Below, one piece after another: positions 48,802-59,399 of a stretch of DNA of 64,000 bases. The stretch spans positions 11,750,803-11,814,802 of the forward strand of contig OZ022515.1 of the NCBI GenBank assembly GCA_963989385.1, read 5' to 3'. A program made the position numbers and the translations under genes. How positions within the stretch are numbered: position 1 is the first letter of the stretch; each line of letters opens with the position of its first letter. This DNA comes from Ctena decussata. Taxonomy: Eukaryota; Mollusca; Bivalvia; Lucinida; Lucinidae. The notes below the pieces were generated by a model, which saw nothing but the letters and a program-made list of their open reading frames with translations, searched no databases and was not told where the DNA came from.

Positions 48802-49130
48802 CTGAAAATAGACAGAATATTATTGAACAATTTTGAAACAGAAAATACACTTTTAAAGTGAGACAGTATTTCAGTCTATATAGGGCCGTCTGGGTCCCAG
48901 AGAGAGGGAGAATGAAAAGAGAAATGATAGACAAGAGAAAAAAATTTCCAAACAACCCTCGCCCACACCTACTGCAAGCACAGTAGGCCCTTGCCCTACT
49001 TTTATCACAAATTAGTAGGATGCCCCGGCACTGCAAATATGAATCATTATAATGATATTAGCTGTCCCCACTGGCACCCTCAGCAAGCTGAAAAAAAATC
49101 TGTCTTCCCAATGCAAGGATCCACCACTCA
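48802..49130. other. upstream intron, nothing recognised
   Basis: No further exon-like frame directly upstream of the first exon seen. Confidence 0.45.
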
Positions 49131-49138
49131 AACAGTAT

Positions 49139-49312
49139 CACACCGGATAGGCGGCAATTGAAAATGCTTTTAAAGCGGATCAAAAACTGTTAGAAACAGT
49201 GATTTTGATTGCAAATTGTCACCAATTTGCAATCAAAAACATTGTTTCTAACTATTTTTGATTGGTGTTTGTCAACTGCATGAGTATTTTCGATTGCCGC
49301 CTTTCTGGTGTG
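49139..49312. mobile_element. 174-bp MITE, TSD AGTAT
   Basis: Ends CACACCGGATAGGCGGCAAT and ATTGCCGCCTTTCTGGTGTG are inverted with few mismatches. AGTAT flanks both sides (49134-49138, 49313-49317). Inner palindrome TTTGATTGCAAATTG...CAATTTGCAATCAAA. Confidence 0.85.
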
Positions 49313-49334
49313 AGTATGCCAGGACCATGCCCAG

Positions 49335-49553
49335 CTTAACCCATTCCATGCGGGATACCCCTTTAGGGGTATCTGGGCAAACAGTTTGGATCCAGATTGT
49401 GGGGCCTGATCTGAGATCCAAACTGTCTGCTGCCTAGACATCATTTCTACAAGAGTTAGTTAAACCAATAATTGTCAAAGTATTCTTGATTTTTGATGCA
49501 GACGACAATTTCAGCAGACGACAAAAAATACCCAGAATGCAATGGGTTAAATA
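49335..49553. mobile_element. Pal-D element, copy 1
   Basis: TTAACCCATTCCATGCGGGA at the left and CAGAATGCAATGGGTTAA at the right. ATACCCCTTTAGGGGTAT hairpin and CAAACAGTTTGGATC stem. Copy 2 at 62975. Confidence 0.82.
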
Positions 49554-50265
49554 ATTTACCAAGTTTATGACTTTATCTTCCAATCTTAACACTTTATTTT
49601 CTCTCATCCTTTCTATTCTCAAATGCATAGATTCTTCAAGCTACAACTTTTTTCTCTTCTTTCGATCAGTCAATTGCAATTTTACAGCTAATTAATTCAA
49701 ATATTTTACTATCACGTCTGATGATCAGCATGATAAAGGGAGGTAATTTGTATTAACTGTCCCCCTCTTGTCAACAGTACGGTTGAGTTGGTTAATTATG
49801 TAATTAAATGCATTTTCTACATCTATTTTGCTGTAAGCAAAAGAATCTTGTATCTAAATCGTAGATCTCAAAGTAAATTCAGGCCTGTAACCAATATGAA
49901 TGTCTAATGATGAATTTAGCACCAAAAATATACAACAAAATTTGCATCAACAAAATTGCAAAAAAAAAAGAGTTTTGTTGAAGCTACGTCATATTCAAAC
50001 TTCAAGGACTCGAGGACAAAATTCTATTTGGTGACTACCGGTACACCTGCAAGCATATCGTCAAGACGTCATGTCTTAGCACTCATACAAGTCCAAGCAT
50101 CATGACGTTCCAGAAAATGAGTGAAATGCTTACGTAACATATTGATATGGTCCTCAGTATTTTTCGCTAATGGTGAGGCAAGCTTTTTGTGAAAGCTTCT
50201 ACTTGTGATTAATAGGATCAATGTCAGAGACAGCAACTCAGCCCCCCATTATTCAAAAGAGTATT
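49554..50265. other. non-coding, nothing recognised
   Basis: AT-rich. No repeat family member noticed. Confidence 0.45.
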
Positions 50266-50270
50266 GCAGA

Positions 50271-50470
50271 GCTCTAGATAAGAGGTGTATTTGATAATAA
50301 CTGAGCAATAATTTTTTTTTTTATTTCTCATAGAAACCATATGTTTTGACCCCTCATCTGAACCGTCTCGTCGAGACGGTTGAGATGAGGGGTCACAACG
50401 TATGTTTTTATGCAGAAATAAAAATGATCCTTAATTATCACCAAATACTCCCTCTTATCTAGAGCTCTGA
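50271..50470. mobile_element. Pal-B MITE
   Basis: GCAGAGCTCTAGATAAGAGG left, CTCTTATCTAGAGCTCTG right, centre CTCGTCGAGACGGTTGAGAT. Confidence 0.87.
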
Positions 50471-50785
50471 TTTAATAGGATGAATACAGTATGTAAATTA
50501 AAACAACTGACATTGGTATTCATATGAGCATTAAACTTTTAATTATCATTGCCCAAAGAATTAAAGCTTGTAATTATTAATATTTCCTTGGGCCAGATGG
50601 CAATGTCATTATAATAATTTATTACATAAGATGTAACAGTATGATATAAGGTTTTATAATAATAATAACTGACAACTTACAAGATATAAAGAAAGATAAT
50701 GATCAGCTACCTACATCAAAAATGTCAGATTTTGAAATTTTTTATTGGTATGACCATAAATGGACTTTCTTGAAACTAGTTTATA
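50471..50785. other. non-coding, nothing recognised
   Basis: AT-rich spacer; ATAATAATAATAACTGACAA short A/T repeat near 50658. Confidence 0.45.
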
Positions 50786-50934
50786 CTGATTGATTGATTG
50801 ATTGATTGATTTGATGCTTAATGTCCACGGTAAACAGCTATGGTCATATCTGGGCCGGTCAGTTAACCTAACCACACTATTCCTGGGCAGGCTTAGACCT
50901 CCTAAGCGGTTAGCCAGTACTATACTGAATTAAA
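50786..50934 (-). mobile_element. SINE-1 copy lacking the tRNA head
   Basis: (TTGA)n tail at 50787-50811, then GATGCTTAATGTCCACGG to GGTTAGCCAGTACTA. A 5'-truncated copy. Confidence 0.85.
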
Positions 50935-51258
50935 TTTTGCAATTTCATAAGGAACTTTATCAGAAAATGCGAACTGCCGATCCTGTCCTGACCAAATTGC
51001 AACTGTGAACAAACTTGTCTGTATGAAATCGCAATTTGCATACTATTTAAGATGCTCTTATTTAGTGTTATACAAGCTTATAAGAAATGTACTTTTGAGA
51101 AATTACTAGCAATCATCTTACAGACTGCATTTTCCTTTGAAGTTCTCTTATTCCTAATCCTTATTCTTAATCTTTGATAATCTTATAATAATATACAACA
51201 AATTAACTTCAATTACTGCATATCAAAAGGGGCTGAACTTGCAAGAAAATTTTTCACC
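50935..51258. other. non-coding, nothing recognised
   Basis: AT-rich spacer without visible structure. Confidence 0.45.
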
Positions 51259-51261
51259 TTT

Positions 51262-51475
51262 AACCCTTAATTAAAGCGCCAAAAATTAAAATAGTTAAAT
51301 TTGCAAACAGTGTAGATCCAGATGAGGTGGCTCATTATGAGCCACCTCATCTGAATCTGCACTATTTGCCCTCTAGTGTTCAAATTCTCAATAAGATATC
51401 GCTTGGACGAGACATTTTTTTAAATTCTGCAGGCATAAATTTTGTCGTCTGCTTTTTGGCGCACTTAGGGTTAAA
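51262..51475. mobile_element. Pal-C element
   Basis: AACCCTTAATTAAAGCGCC at the left, stem around GGTGGCTCATTATGAGCCACC, right end GGCGCACTTAGGGTTAA. Confidence 0.83.
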
Positions 51476-52019
51476 AACTGTGATAACAACTATAATCCTT
51501 GCTTGCTGTAATTTTTACTTCTTATATTTTGTGGAAATAGATACCGTAAAAATATGATCAAAGAACTGACCACAGAATGCAGAGACCAGAACGTCAGATC
51601 TTCCTATACTTTTGTACAGGTAAAATTGATAACATATTGCAACAGCAAATTTAAACAGAAGATGACGCCCGACCCAGTCCTTTAAATACTTGACGATACC
51701 TACTGCTAGGCTAACGTAAACCTTCATTCCCTGGAATCAAGTGATCCTTGATCTGTGTGAAAATCAGGTTTCCTGTGCAATCTTCGCATTGTAGTTCCGC
51801 AAGATTTATTCCACACAAATTTCAGTACAACTAACAAATTGCTGAATTTGGTTTAATCGGAATATATCTCAGGAATATATCACAATCACAGCCTAACGAG
51901 CAGCTGAAACCCAGATATACCATATCTATTTTGGTTATATAAGACATGGAATATCCTAAAGAATGACCCCCAAATAACTAGATCAGTACTGTGTAATTCT
52001 CTTTATGATGTTTTATCTA

Positions 52020-52243
52020 CAGTCGACCCTTGTTATCTCGAACACTGATATCTCAAAATAACCCTCTCATATCACAGTATATAATTTTGACACATTTCCT
52101 AGTTTTCTTTACATTTAATTTTAACTCCTTTTATCTCAAACTACTGGTATCTCAAAGTAAATTTTCTGAGACCAGAAATTTTACTTTGAGATATCAGTAG
52201 TTTCAGAGGAACTTTGACTTAAAGATATCTCAAGTTGACTGCA
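52020..52243. mobile_element. CAGTCGACC-ended MITE
   Basis: Left CAGTCGACCCTTGTTATCTC and right GATATCTCAAGTTGACTG are imperfect inverted ends. Inner stem AACTACTGGTATCTCAAAGT / ACTTTGAGATATCAGTAGTT. Such ends are typical of pogo/Tigger MITEs. Confidence 0.7.
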
Positions 52244-52261
52244 TTTATTTATTTTATTTTT

Positions 52262-52435
52262 TTTCTAGATCCATCTTATAAGATTTATAATTCTACTGTA
52301 TGATAATTTATTTTTTTTATTATTTTTCAATTGTTTCCCTTGCAAAGCAATCCAAAATATCTAGATTCATCTTGTAAGACGGATCTAGATTTTTGGAATT
52401 GTCTTTCGAAGGAAACACCCATCTTATAACTGAAT
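52262..52435. repeat. TCTAGATCCATCTTATAAGA repeat
   Basis: ATCTAGATTCATCTTGTAAG and ACGGATCTAGATTTTTGGAA form part of a hairpin. Related to 28395 and 45138. Confidence 0.6.
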
Positions 52436-52890
52436 AATATAGTTTTTGTTTTGACACAAGCAACCACTTGAATTTCCTGTATTATAAAATATACTCCCAA
52501 AATATTTTATTTTTTAGCAGAATTCATGAAATACAGTTTAACCATCCTTGAACGGCACATGAACTAGCAACAGTGAGAATGGCATTTTATCGGTAAAAAT
52601 TGCAAAATTTATACTATTGTCAATTTTACCCCACATTTGCAGTTTGTAAATTTTGATATCATCTTACATTTGGAATCCAGAAGTTCCGAAATCTGAGCAA
52701 CGCTCTTGACCTGCTTTTAGATGACAATGTTGTATAAAGACAATTTGCGGTAGATCATATTTCATCTTCCGTGGAACAAGAAGGATTTGAAAAGCATCGG
52801 CTCACGTTTCTGGGTTTGCATGTCATATCCCATTTAGGGTTTGTTTACATTCATACGTGACTTCGCAGTTTTGAATTCTGTCACAGGTGT

Positions 52891-53099
52891 TTAACTCAAG
52901 TCCTAGTGACGAAATTAGCAAAATTTGCAAACAGCGTAGATCCTGATTAGGCGGCTCATAATGAGCCGCCTCATCTAGATCTACACTGTTTGCCCTCTAG
53001 TTTTTGAATTCTCAATATGAAATGTCTTAGACAAGGCATTTTTTTTTATTTTTGCAGACGTAAATTTTGTTGTCTGCTTTTTGGTGCTTAAAGAGTTAA
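52891..53099. mobile_element. Pal-C element, clean copy
   Basis: TTAACTCAAGTCCTAGTGAC left, GGTGCTTAAAGAGTTAA right. Stem GCAAACAGCGTAGATC...TAGATCTACACTGTTTGC around GGCGGCTCATAATGAGCCGCC. 209 bp, a good type copy. Confidence 0.88.
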
Positions 53100-53164
53100 G
53101 TGAATATGTGATCGCACTGGTGCCAGAACTGTCCTACCAGATGATGTTTTTATAGAATTACTGG

Positions 53165-53228
53165 TAATCATCGCAAACCTAGATCAGACTACTCCTGAAC
53201 AGTCTGATCTAGGTCTATAATGTATGCC
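53165..53228. repeat. modular palindrome
   Basis: GCAAACCTAGATCAGACTAC / CAGTCTGATCTAGGTCTATA; similar in build to the Pal-C stem. Confidence 0.72.
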
Positions 53229-53514
53229 TAGATTGTACTGGGATAAATATGGTTTTAAAGGAACGTTGTAAATTTCATCAAGTTACTGACTGAAAAGCTT
53301 TAATTGTTGTCTTGAATGCTGTTATTATGTTTTAAGTAAACATTATAGTTATGGAACGTGATACATGAAAAAGAAAATATTTACTACAATTATTTACACT
53401 ATATACATCATATCCGAAAGCAGTTTTTTTCTACTTCCTACTTCTTAATGGTATGAACAGTAAGTAACTGTTATACCTACAGTCTATGGTCTGTGGTGGT
53501 CTGCAAATTATTCT

Positions 53515-53781
53515 TGATTGATTTGATGCTTAACGTCCACGGTAAACAGCTATGGTCATGTCGGGACGGTCAGTTAACCTAACTACACTATTCCTGGGCA
53601 TGCTTAGACCGCCTAACCGATTAACCAGTACTAAGTGCACATACTTCCGCCAATAACTGACAACTGCCCTTCTCGAATAAGCGGAAGGAGAAACGAAAGT
53701 ATTTGGCCAGACCGGGTTTCGAACCCAGGACCTCTGACTAATGAGTCAGGTGCCCTACCATTTGCGCTACGCGGCCCGGCC
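53515..53781 (-). mobile_element. SINE-1 copy with 11-bp TSD
   Basis: CAAATTATTCT (53504-53514) and CAAATTGTTCT (53782-53792) flank it. tRNA-like head at about 53700-53781, B box GGTTTCGAACCC. Confidence 0.91.
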
Positions 53782-53890
53782 CAAATTGTTCTAAATATTG
53801 ACATTCAAATCTGCCATCTAAATGTAAGCTGTCAACAAATTGCTCTACACGTGGACATAAATATACCATCAAAATTTTTAACTACATGTA

Positions 53891-54418
53891 TATACACCAC
53901 AAGGTCAGCCATCTGCAATGTTCTTCATGTGGCCAATGTCCATATGAAGAACATTGCAGATGGCTGACCTTGTGATATTGTCCATATGAAGAACATTGGT
54001 ATTGTCCATATGAAGAACATTGCAGATGGCTGACCTTGTGGTATTGTCCATATGAAGAACATTGCAGATGGCTGACCTTGTGGTACTGTCCATATGAAGA
54101 ACACTGGTAATGTCCATATGAAGAACATTGCAGATGGCTGACCTTGTGGTATTGTCCATATGAAGAACATTGGTATTGTCCATATGAAGAACATTGCAGA
54201 TGGCTGACCTTGTGGTATTGTCCATATGAAGAACATTGGTATTGTCCATATGAAGAACATTGCAGATGGCTGACCTTGTGGTATTGTCCATATGAAGAAC
54301 ATTGGTATTGTCCATATGAAGAACATTGCAGATGGCTGACCTTGTGGTATTTCCCATATGAAGAACATTGGTATTGTCCATATGAAGAACATTGCAGATG
54401 GCTGACCTTGTGGTGTAT
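53891..54418. repeat. composite minisatellite, 42 + 24-26-bp units
   Basis: Alternating units TGTCCATATGAAGAACATTG plus GTAT, and the same start plus CAGATGGCTGACCTTGTGGT. At the left edge (53895-53973) the unit is inverted, giving a palindrome around TGGCCAATGTCCA. All three minus frames and one plus frame stay open for 130-195 codons because unit lengths avoid stops. Confidence 0.93.
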
Positions 54419-54686
54419 TAGATCTACCATCATTATGATGGCTGTCTGCGAACTGTTCCACATACTGACAAAGACCTTTCATCATAATTTCAGATGCCTG
54501 CAAAATGTTCCACATATAGACAAAAAATCTACCATAATGTCAACTGTCTGCAAACTATTCTAGACAACAGCTTCAGATCAGTTCAGTTCAATTCTCCTAA
54601 TGACATTATTTTAACAGTCACTGAACCTGACCTTACAACCAGATGACATCACCCACTTCTTATCTGCTGATGTCAAGTTGTGCTTC

Positions 54687-55012
54687 ACAGGGTATAATCG
54701 ATTCCGCCAATTTTCGCTTCCTGCAGAGACTGTACGTCATATTTGGCTTCCGCCGAGACTGTCCGCGAACTCTTGCTTACTGCAGAGACAACTGTCCTCG
54801 AATAATGGCTTCCTGCCGAGACTGTCTGTGTGAATCTGCTTCCTGCCGAGAGCCTCGGCAGGAAGCAGAATCACACGGACAGTCTCTGCAGGAAGCATTT
54901 ATCATGTACAGATGTCTCGGCAGGAAGCAAGAGTTCGCAGACAGTCTCGGCAGAAGCCAAATATGATGTACAGTCTCTGCAGGAAGCGAAAATTAGCGGA
55001 ATCGATTATACC
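54687..55012. repeat. 320-bp palindrome with internal GAGACTGT repeats
   Basis: GGTATAATCGATTCCGCC... on the left pairs with ...GCGGAATCGATTATACC on the right. The centre is CTTCCTGCCGAGAG/CCTCGGCAGGAAG near 54848. Inside each arm CTTCCTGC.GAGACTGT recurs at about 35-45-bp spacing. Confidence 0.9.
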
Positions 55013-55059
55013 GTGTGTGCTTGCTTTAGGTGCAAAGTTGTACACTTTGAAAAGTGAAC

Positions 55060-55203
55060 AAGACCTGTCACCGGGACAGGATAGCTCGCCTGACAGAACC
55101 TTGCCCATCACCTAAAAAACTTTAACATTTTGCTAACGCTGACGACGCCGACGCCGGGGGTAGTATAATAGCTCTTCCTGAACTTCGATCTGGCGAGCTG
55201 AAA
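55060..55203 (+). mobile_element. Hel-s copy 4
   Basis: AACAAGACCTGTCACCGGGA, GGATAGCTCGCCTG at the start; CTCTTCCTGAACTTCGATCT, GGCGAGCTGAAAA at the end. Confidence 0.7.
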
Positions 55204-55309
55204 ATGTGCAAAAGTGCCTTAGAATAAGGGTACCGGGAAGCAAATTGTTTGCTTGCATTCGATGGCTCTGCTGATGCATCACCATAAAATGAAATTTCTG
55301 ATTATTAAC

Positions 55310-55975
55310 CTTTTTTTTACCAGTGGACTTGTCCATTCTAATCATTTGGATGAGTCCATTTATAGTTTTAGGGGTTTCTGGTAGTATTTTCAATTCGGTT
55401 ACTAGAAATACCGGAATACACTTAATTACCGGAATATACCAAAATACACCGGAATATACCGGAATATACCAAAGTATACATATTTGTTTACCGAAATACA
55501 CTTTATTTTCACCGGAATATAACTATATTTTATTTAAAATATGTCATTAATATTAGCTTTTTGTAATTGCTGGCAAGTGACTGACCCCTACAAAGACCCA
55601 AACCAGCTTGCAATCTGCACAGTGAAACCTATCCAATACCCAAACGTTGGTCCATTTATTCTCACTATCAATAAGTAAAAGCTAATACGTATATGGAAAT
55701 GGTACTTATTTAATTTATTCTGGCAATATTTAAGTTTATTTATATAATATAAATATATATTTTGGTGTATTCCGGTGTATTCCGGTATATTCCGGTAATA
55801 AGGTAGATTCCGGTAATTCTAGTAACCCTTTTCAATTTAACTGTATTTTGCATAGAAATTCCTGAAAGCAAACAGTGTTGACCCTGATCAGATGCCGCAT
55901 TTTTGCGGCATCTGAACTGGGTCTGCACTGTTTGCATATGTTCCCAAAATGGGTATCCGGTTCAAAAAGGGTTAA
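55310..55975. mobile_element. Pal-C-related element split by a TIR element
   Basis: Left part GGACTTGTCCATTCTAATCA and TTATAGTTTTAGG; right part ACTGTATTTTGCATAGAAAT, stem GCAAACAGTGTTGACCCTGA / GGGTCTGCACTGTTTGC with inner stem ATGCCGCATTTTTGCGGCAT, then AAAAAGGGTTAAA. Same body as 38440-38592. Confidence 0.75.
55396..55828. mobile_element. hAT- or Mutator-like MITE, TSD TTTTCAATT
   Basis: TIRs GGTTACTAGAAATACCGGAA (left) and GGTTACTAGAATTACCGGAA (right, inverse). Subterminal zones have tandem ATACCGGAAT units. TTTTCAATT flanks both sides (55387-55395, 55829-55837). 433 bp, no coding frame. Confidence 0.86.
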
Positions 55976-56860
55976 AACTACCAGACAATATAAATTTTAC
56001 CTGAAGATTCCTTGCAAATAAATTGTTAATTTTAATCCTCATATTTCTCCATATGTCACAAAACTATAGCACAAAAAAATATTTTATTAAACTCCATATT
56101 GTTTTAATAAAGTTTTATATGAACAGTAAAAACTGACATTTCTATATTCACATTATTTAAAACAAAGAAAAAAATTTCATCCTTCTTTTGCTTTACATGA
56201 AAAAATTGTTTTTCCAATTTAATGTTTCATATACTGCAATATGAACTGTTTTTCACAGACTCTGGTGATGTAAAAACATCATTCTTTAGACACTTTATTA
56301 CAGCTAAGAAATCATTAAATAATATCACATGCAAAAAGGAAAGAAGTTGATGAAAATCAATTTCTTGTTTTGTCTTTTATCACATTATTTCGTAAAACTT
56401 TCCAACAAATATCAGCCCAAAGTTTGTGAAAATTTAATGTAACTTTTGACAAAATGCATAACATGTATGGTCTAAAGAAAAAGGTGTTTTCCCACTGATG
56501 TTTCCAAAAGTAGCACAATCCAACCAATCAGAATTGAGCATTTCCAATTAACAGTGTCATTCTTGAAGGTGGGATTTCTCTTTGATAGCAGTAGATAAAG
56601 TCTTATGTTAGTTTAATTAAAGACCTGTGGGCCTAGTTGATAACAGTTTTACAACAGAATAAGGTGTTAGGAGTAGGACTTGGGCCTAATGTTTGTTTAA
56701 TCTTGTTAAAATTAACCCTTTAAGAAACTGTTAAAATTTTAAATTCAATAGACTAAATTTCACCAACCAGACTGGACAAGAGCAATTAAACTATAGGTGG
56801 TGTTACTAATTGGTTATAACAAAACATTTTAACAGCTTATTTATACAATGAAATAATGAT
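55976..56860. other. AT-rich non-coding stretch
   Basis: About 880 bp without recognised repeats or frames. Confidence 0.45.
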
Positions 56861-57103
56861 ATGAGCCGCAACGCAAGAAAACCAACAATGTGGTTGTGCG
56901 CCCAGCGCAGACTCAGATCAGCCTGGGCATCCGCCCAGTCTGATCAGAGTCTTCGCTGTCCGCATGGAGGTAGCTTAGACCCATAGCTACCCTTTGAGCA
57001 CCTAACAAAGAGTCTGATCAAACTGGGTGGATGCCAAAGCTGATCTGAGTCTGCACTGGGCGCCCCAACCACATTGTTGGTTTTGTCGTGTCGCGGCTCA
57101 TAT
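56861..57103. mobile_element. Pal-A MITE
   Basis: ATGAGCCGCAACGCAAGAAA left, TTTGTCGTGTCGCGGCTCAT right. Full length (about 243 bp), flanked by AT-rich sequence. Confidence 0.88.
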
Positions 57104-57254
57104 TATCCTACAGATTAGTAATCTTAAAATTATTGCAAAGTTTTTATCTTACAATTATTATCACCTCTAAATAAACAACTTAGTACAGACTGCGAGAAAA
57201 TTTTCAAAATGTAGTAAAAAAATTTAGTAGTTTTATATGACATTGTGTAAAACA

Positions 57255-57380
57255 TTCCTTTTTTTCTTTCTTTTTATTTTTTTTTTGAAAGTTATATATT
57301 TATGTGTAAAACATTCCTTTTTTCTTTTTTCTAAAAAAAAAAAAAAAAGAAAAAATGTTTTATTTCTTTTCTTTTTTTAA
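57255..57380. repeat. T-rich and A-rich low-complexity tract
   Basis: TTTCTTTCTTTTTA-like runs and a 16-base A run; ATGTGTAAAACATTCCTTTT occurs twice. Confidence 0.85.
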
Positions 57381-57805
57381 CCATAGGCTTTTCGTGTATA
57401 AAATTTGCTCAGAGGAATTTTGCAGATTTCAGAAGACAATATTAAAGAGGAAGAGTGGACAGAAATGGACTTGGCTAGAAACGATTATCACTACCTTAGC
57501 CACCTTCAACTGGCAATGGGCAATTATAATTGGGGACCCATTACATAACAATATCCTTTCTAGGACTTTAACTGCCAGCTCAACTAGGGCAGCTGAAAAC
57601 TAGAAGGGGAATTTTTTGAAGTCATCTGTGGTCGCCCTTTTGTCTAAATTCCATCTAAAACATAATCTATAAGGCAAATAATTTTGGGGCATCAGTTTTA
57701 TTCATACATCAATTCAAAGAAATTGAAATGTCTGAAATGTCTCGTAGTTTAGTAGCTAATGTTATAGCAAATCCAAATGGATACAACAACAACAATGGGG
57801 GAAAG
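57381..57805. other. non-coding, nothing recognised
   Basis: A plus frame at 57355-57603 has no family match and overlaps the low-complexity tract. Confidence 0.45.
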
Positions 57806-57814
57806 TGTTTTCGA

Positions 57815-58045
57815 GTCAGGTGCCACATTTTGTCTAAAAAAATATTAAATTGTTTTTAGACCAAATGTGGCACCCGTCCAATTTTTAGACGAATTGTCCA
57901 ATAGACAAATTGTCAATTTGACAAAGTGTCTATTAGACAAAGTCATTTAGACGAAATGGTCATTCGACAAAATGGTAGTTAGACGAAATATGGCCTTTAG
58001 ATGAAATGACACTTAGACTAAATAGGTTTAGACGAAATGTGGCAG
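57815..58045. repeat. TTTAGACGAAAT-type degenerate repeat
   Basis: GGTGCCACATTTTGTCTAAA and TTTAGACCAAATGTGGCACC form an inverted pair at 57820-57876. About ten TAGACRAAAT units in the same orientation follow, ending in another AGACGAAATGTGGCA. Confidence 0.8.
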
Positions 58046-58257
58046 TTTAATATCGAAATTCAACCCTTCTTCCACTTCCTTATTCGGATAGTTAACGACG
58101 GAGAATAATATCTACCACCAAAGTATAAGAAGTGTCCTGAGCACAAACCATCCAAACATGGACATATGTCTATTCAAACAGTGCAGAACCCAATCAGCCA
58201 CCTCTTACAGAAACGGAATATGATAAGGGTCCAAGTGGTTTGCCCAGTAAATTACCG

Positions 58258-58583
58258 CATTAATCCTATTAAACGACCCAGGGGCGTTGCATTTTACGAA
58301 ACAGGGCATTATTTAGAGCCTATATTGTAGTCACTTCCACAATACCTCTTATAAACAGTATTATTTCTGAGGAAGTATCTCTACTATTTTTTGGCTCCCA
58401 ACTCTCTAATTCAAAAGCATTTGCTCTGCTTGGAGCAAATTCTTTCCTTTAAGAGTTGACTCCATTTCAAAGAGCTACCTCTTCCAGAAAAGTAAACATG
58501 AATTTATGCAAGTTAATATTGTATTATTTTTGAGAAAAAAAAGCAGGGGCATTTATCACAGCAGGGGCATTTAATAGGATTAA
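58258..58583. mobile_element. Pal-J element, near full length
   Basis: Inverted ends TTAATCCTATTAAACGACCC and GCATTTAATAGGATTAA, inner hairpin GCTTGGAGCAAATTCTTTCC. Partial copies near 3730, 10540, 38205, 59720 and 61750. Confidence 0.75.
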
Positions 58584-58659
58584 GGCAGATTTTTTTCTTT
58601 ACAGAAACAGGTTAAAATGAAAGAAAACACATTCACTAAAGCTAACTCTGCCATTTTCT

Positions 58660-58980
58660 TTCTTCGTCTTCCTTTTCAAAGGGGATCAACCCAAAAGGGA
58701 AGAATTTGCTCCTTAGACTACTCTCAAAGGGAAAATTTGCTCCTTGCTCCTTGTAGGAGCAAATTTTCTACTCTCAAAGGAAAGAATGTGCTCCTTGGGA
58801 TCTACTCTCAAAGGGTAGAGAATTTGCTCTTCTACTCTCAAAAGTAGGGAATTCACTCTTCTAAGGAGCAAATTCTTCCCTTTGAGACCAAGAAGCAAAT
58901 TCTTCCCTTTGAGAGTAGTCTAAGGAGCAAATTCTTCCCTTTCAGAGTAGAAAATTCTTCCCTTTGAGAGCAGATCCACC
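58660..58980. repeat. expanded Pal-J hairpin array
   Basis: CTCTCAAAGGGAAGAATTTG units in one orientation on the left and CAAATTCTTCCCTTTGAGAG units on the right, each 3-4 times, making a compound palindrome centred near 58850. Confidence 0.85.
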
Positions 58981-59399
58981 TTTGGAAAGGCTTCTTCCAA
59001 TAGGGAAGCTAACATGCAGTCGTGAAAAGTTATTTCCCTTTGTAAAATGAAGTGTATCCACACCTAAGCTGTCCCTATACCGTCCATAATTACAGCATGA
59101 CAGAGCTTTATTGTACACATACAGGTAAATACAGGTAAAACTCAATAATTATGAAATATTATAGAAATACTTATCCTTTATGAAAACAATGATTACAAAC
59201 GATTTTACAAGTCAAAAGGGTCAATATTACACCACTTTTCAACAGCTGAAATATTTGTTCAGTTTAATTATAATAGAGCCCAGTCAACCCGGCTCCAATG
59301 TACCCTGTATTTACCATCAACTTTATTCCAATATCCCTACTTCCCAACAACTGATAGTCAGTCCCTCCTCTAGACTTTCATATGAATGTCTCCCAGGGC

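Noticed and set aside
46431..48742. CRISPR-like array (regular repeats with short spacers)
   Set aside because: Units of about 160 bp are similar throughout, there are no unique spacers or cas genes, and the context is a eukaryotic intron.
53882..54563. Long proteins of 139-196 residues on both strands
   Set aside because: They are translations of one minisatellite in several frames; no splice or start context and no codon-specific conservation.
57355..57603. Plus-strand 82-residue frame
   Set aside because: Begins in a T-rich tract, no family resemblance, no flanking exon signals.
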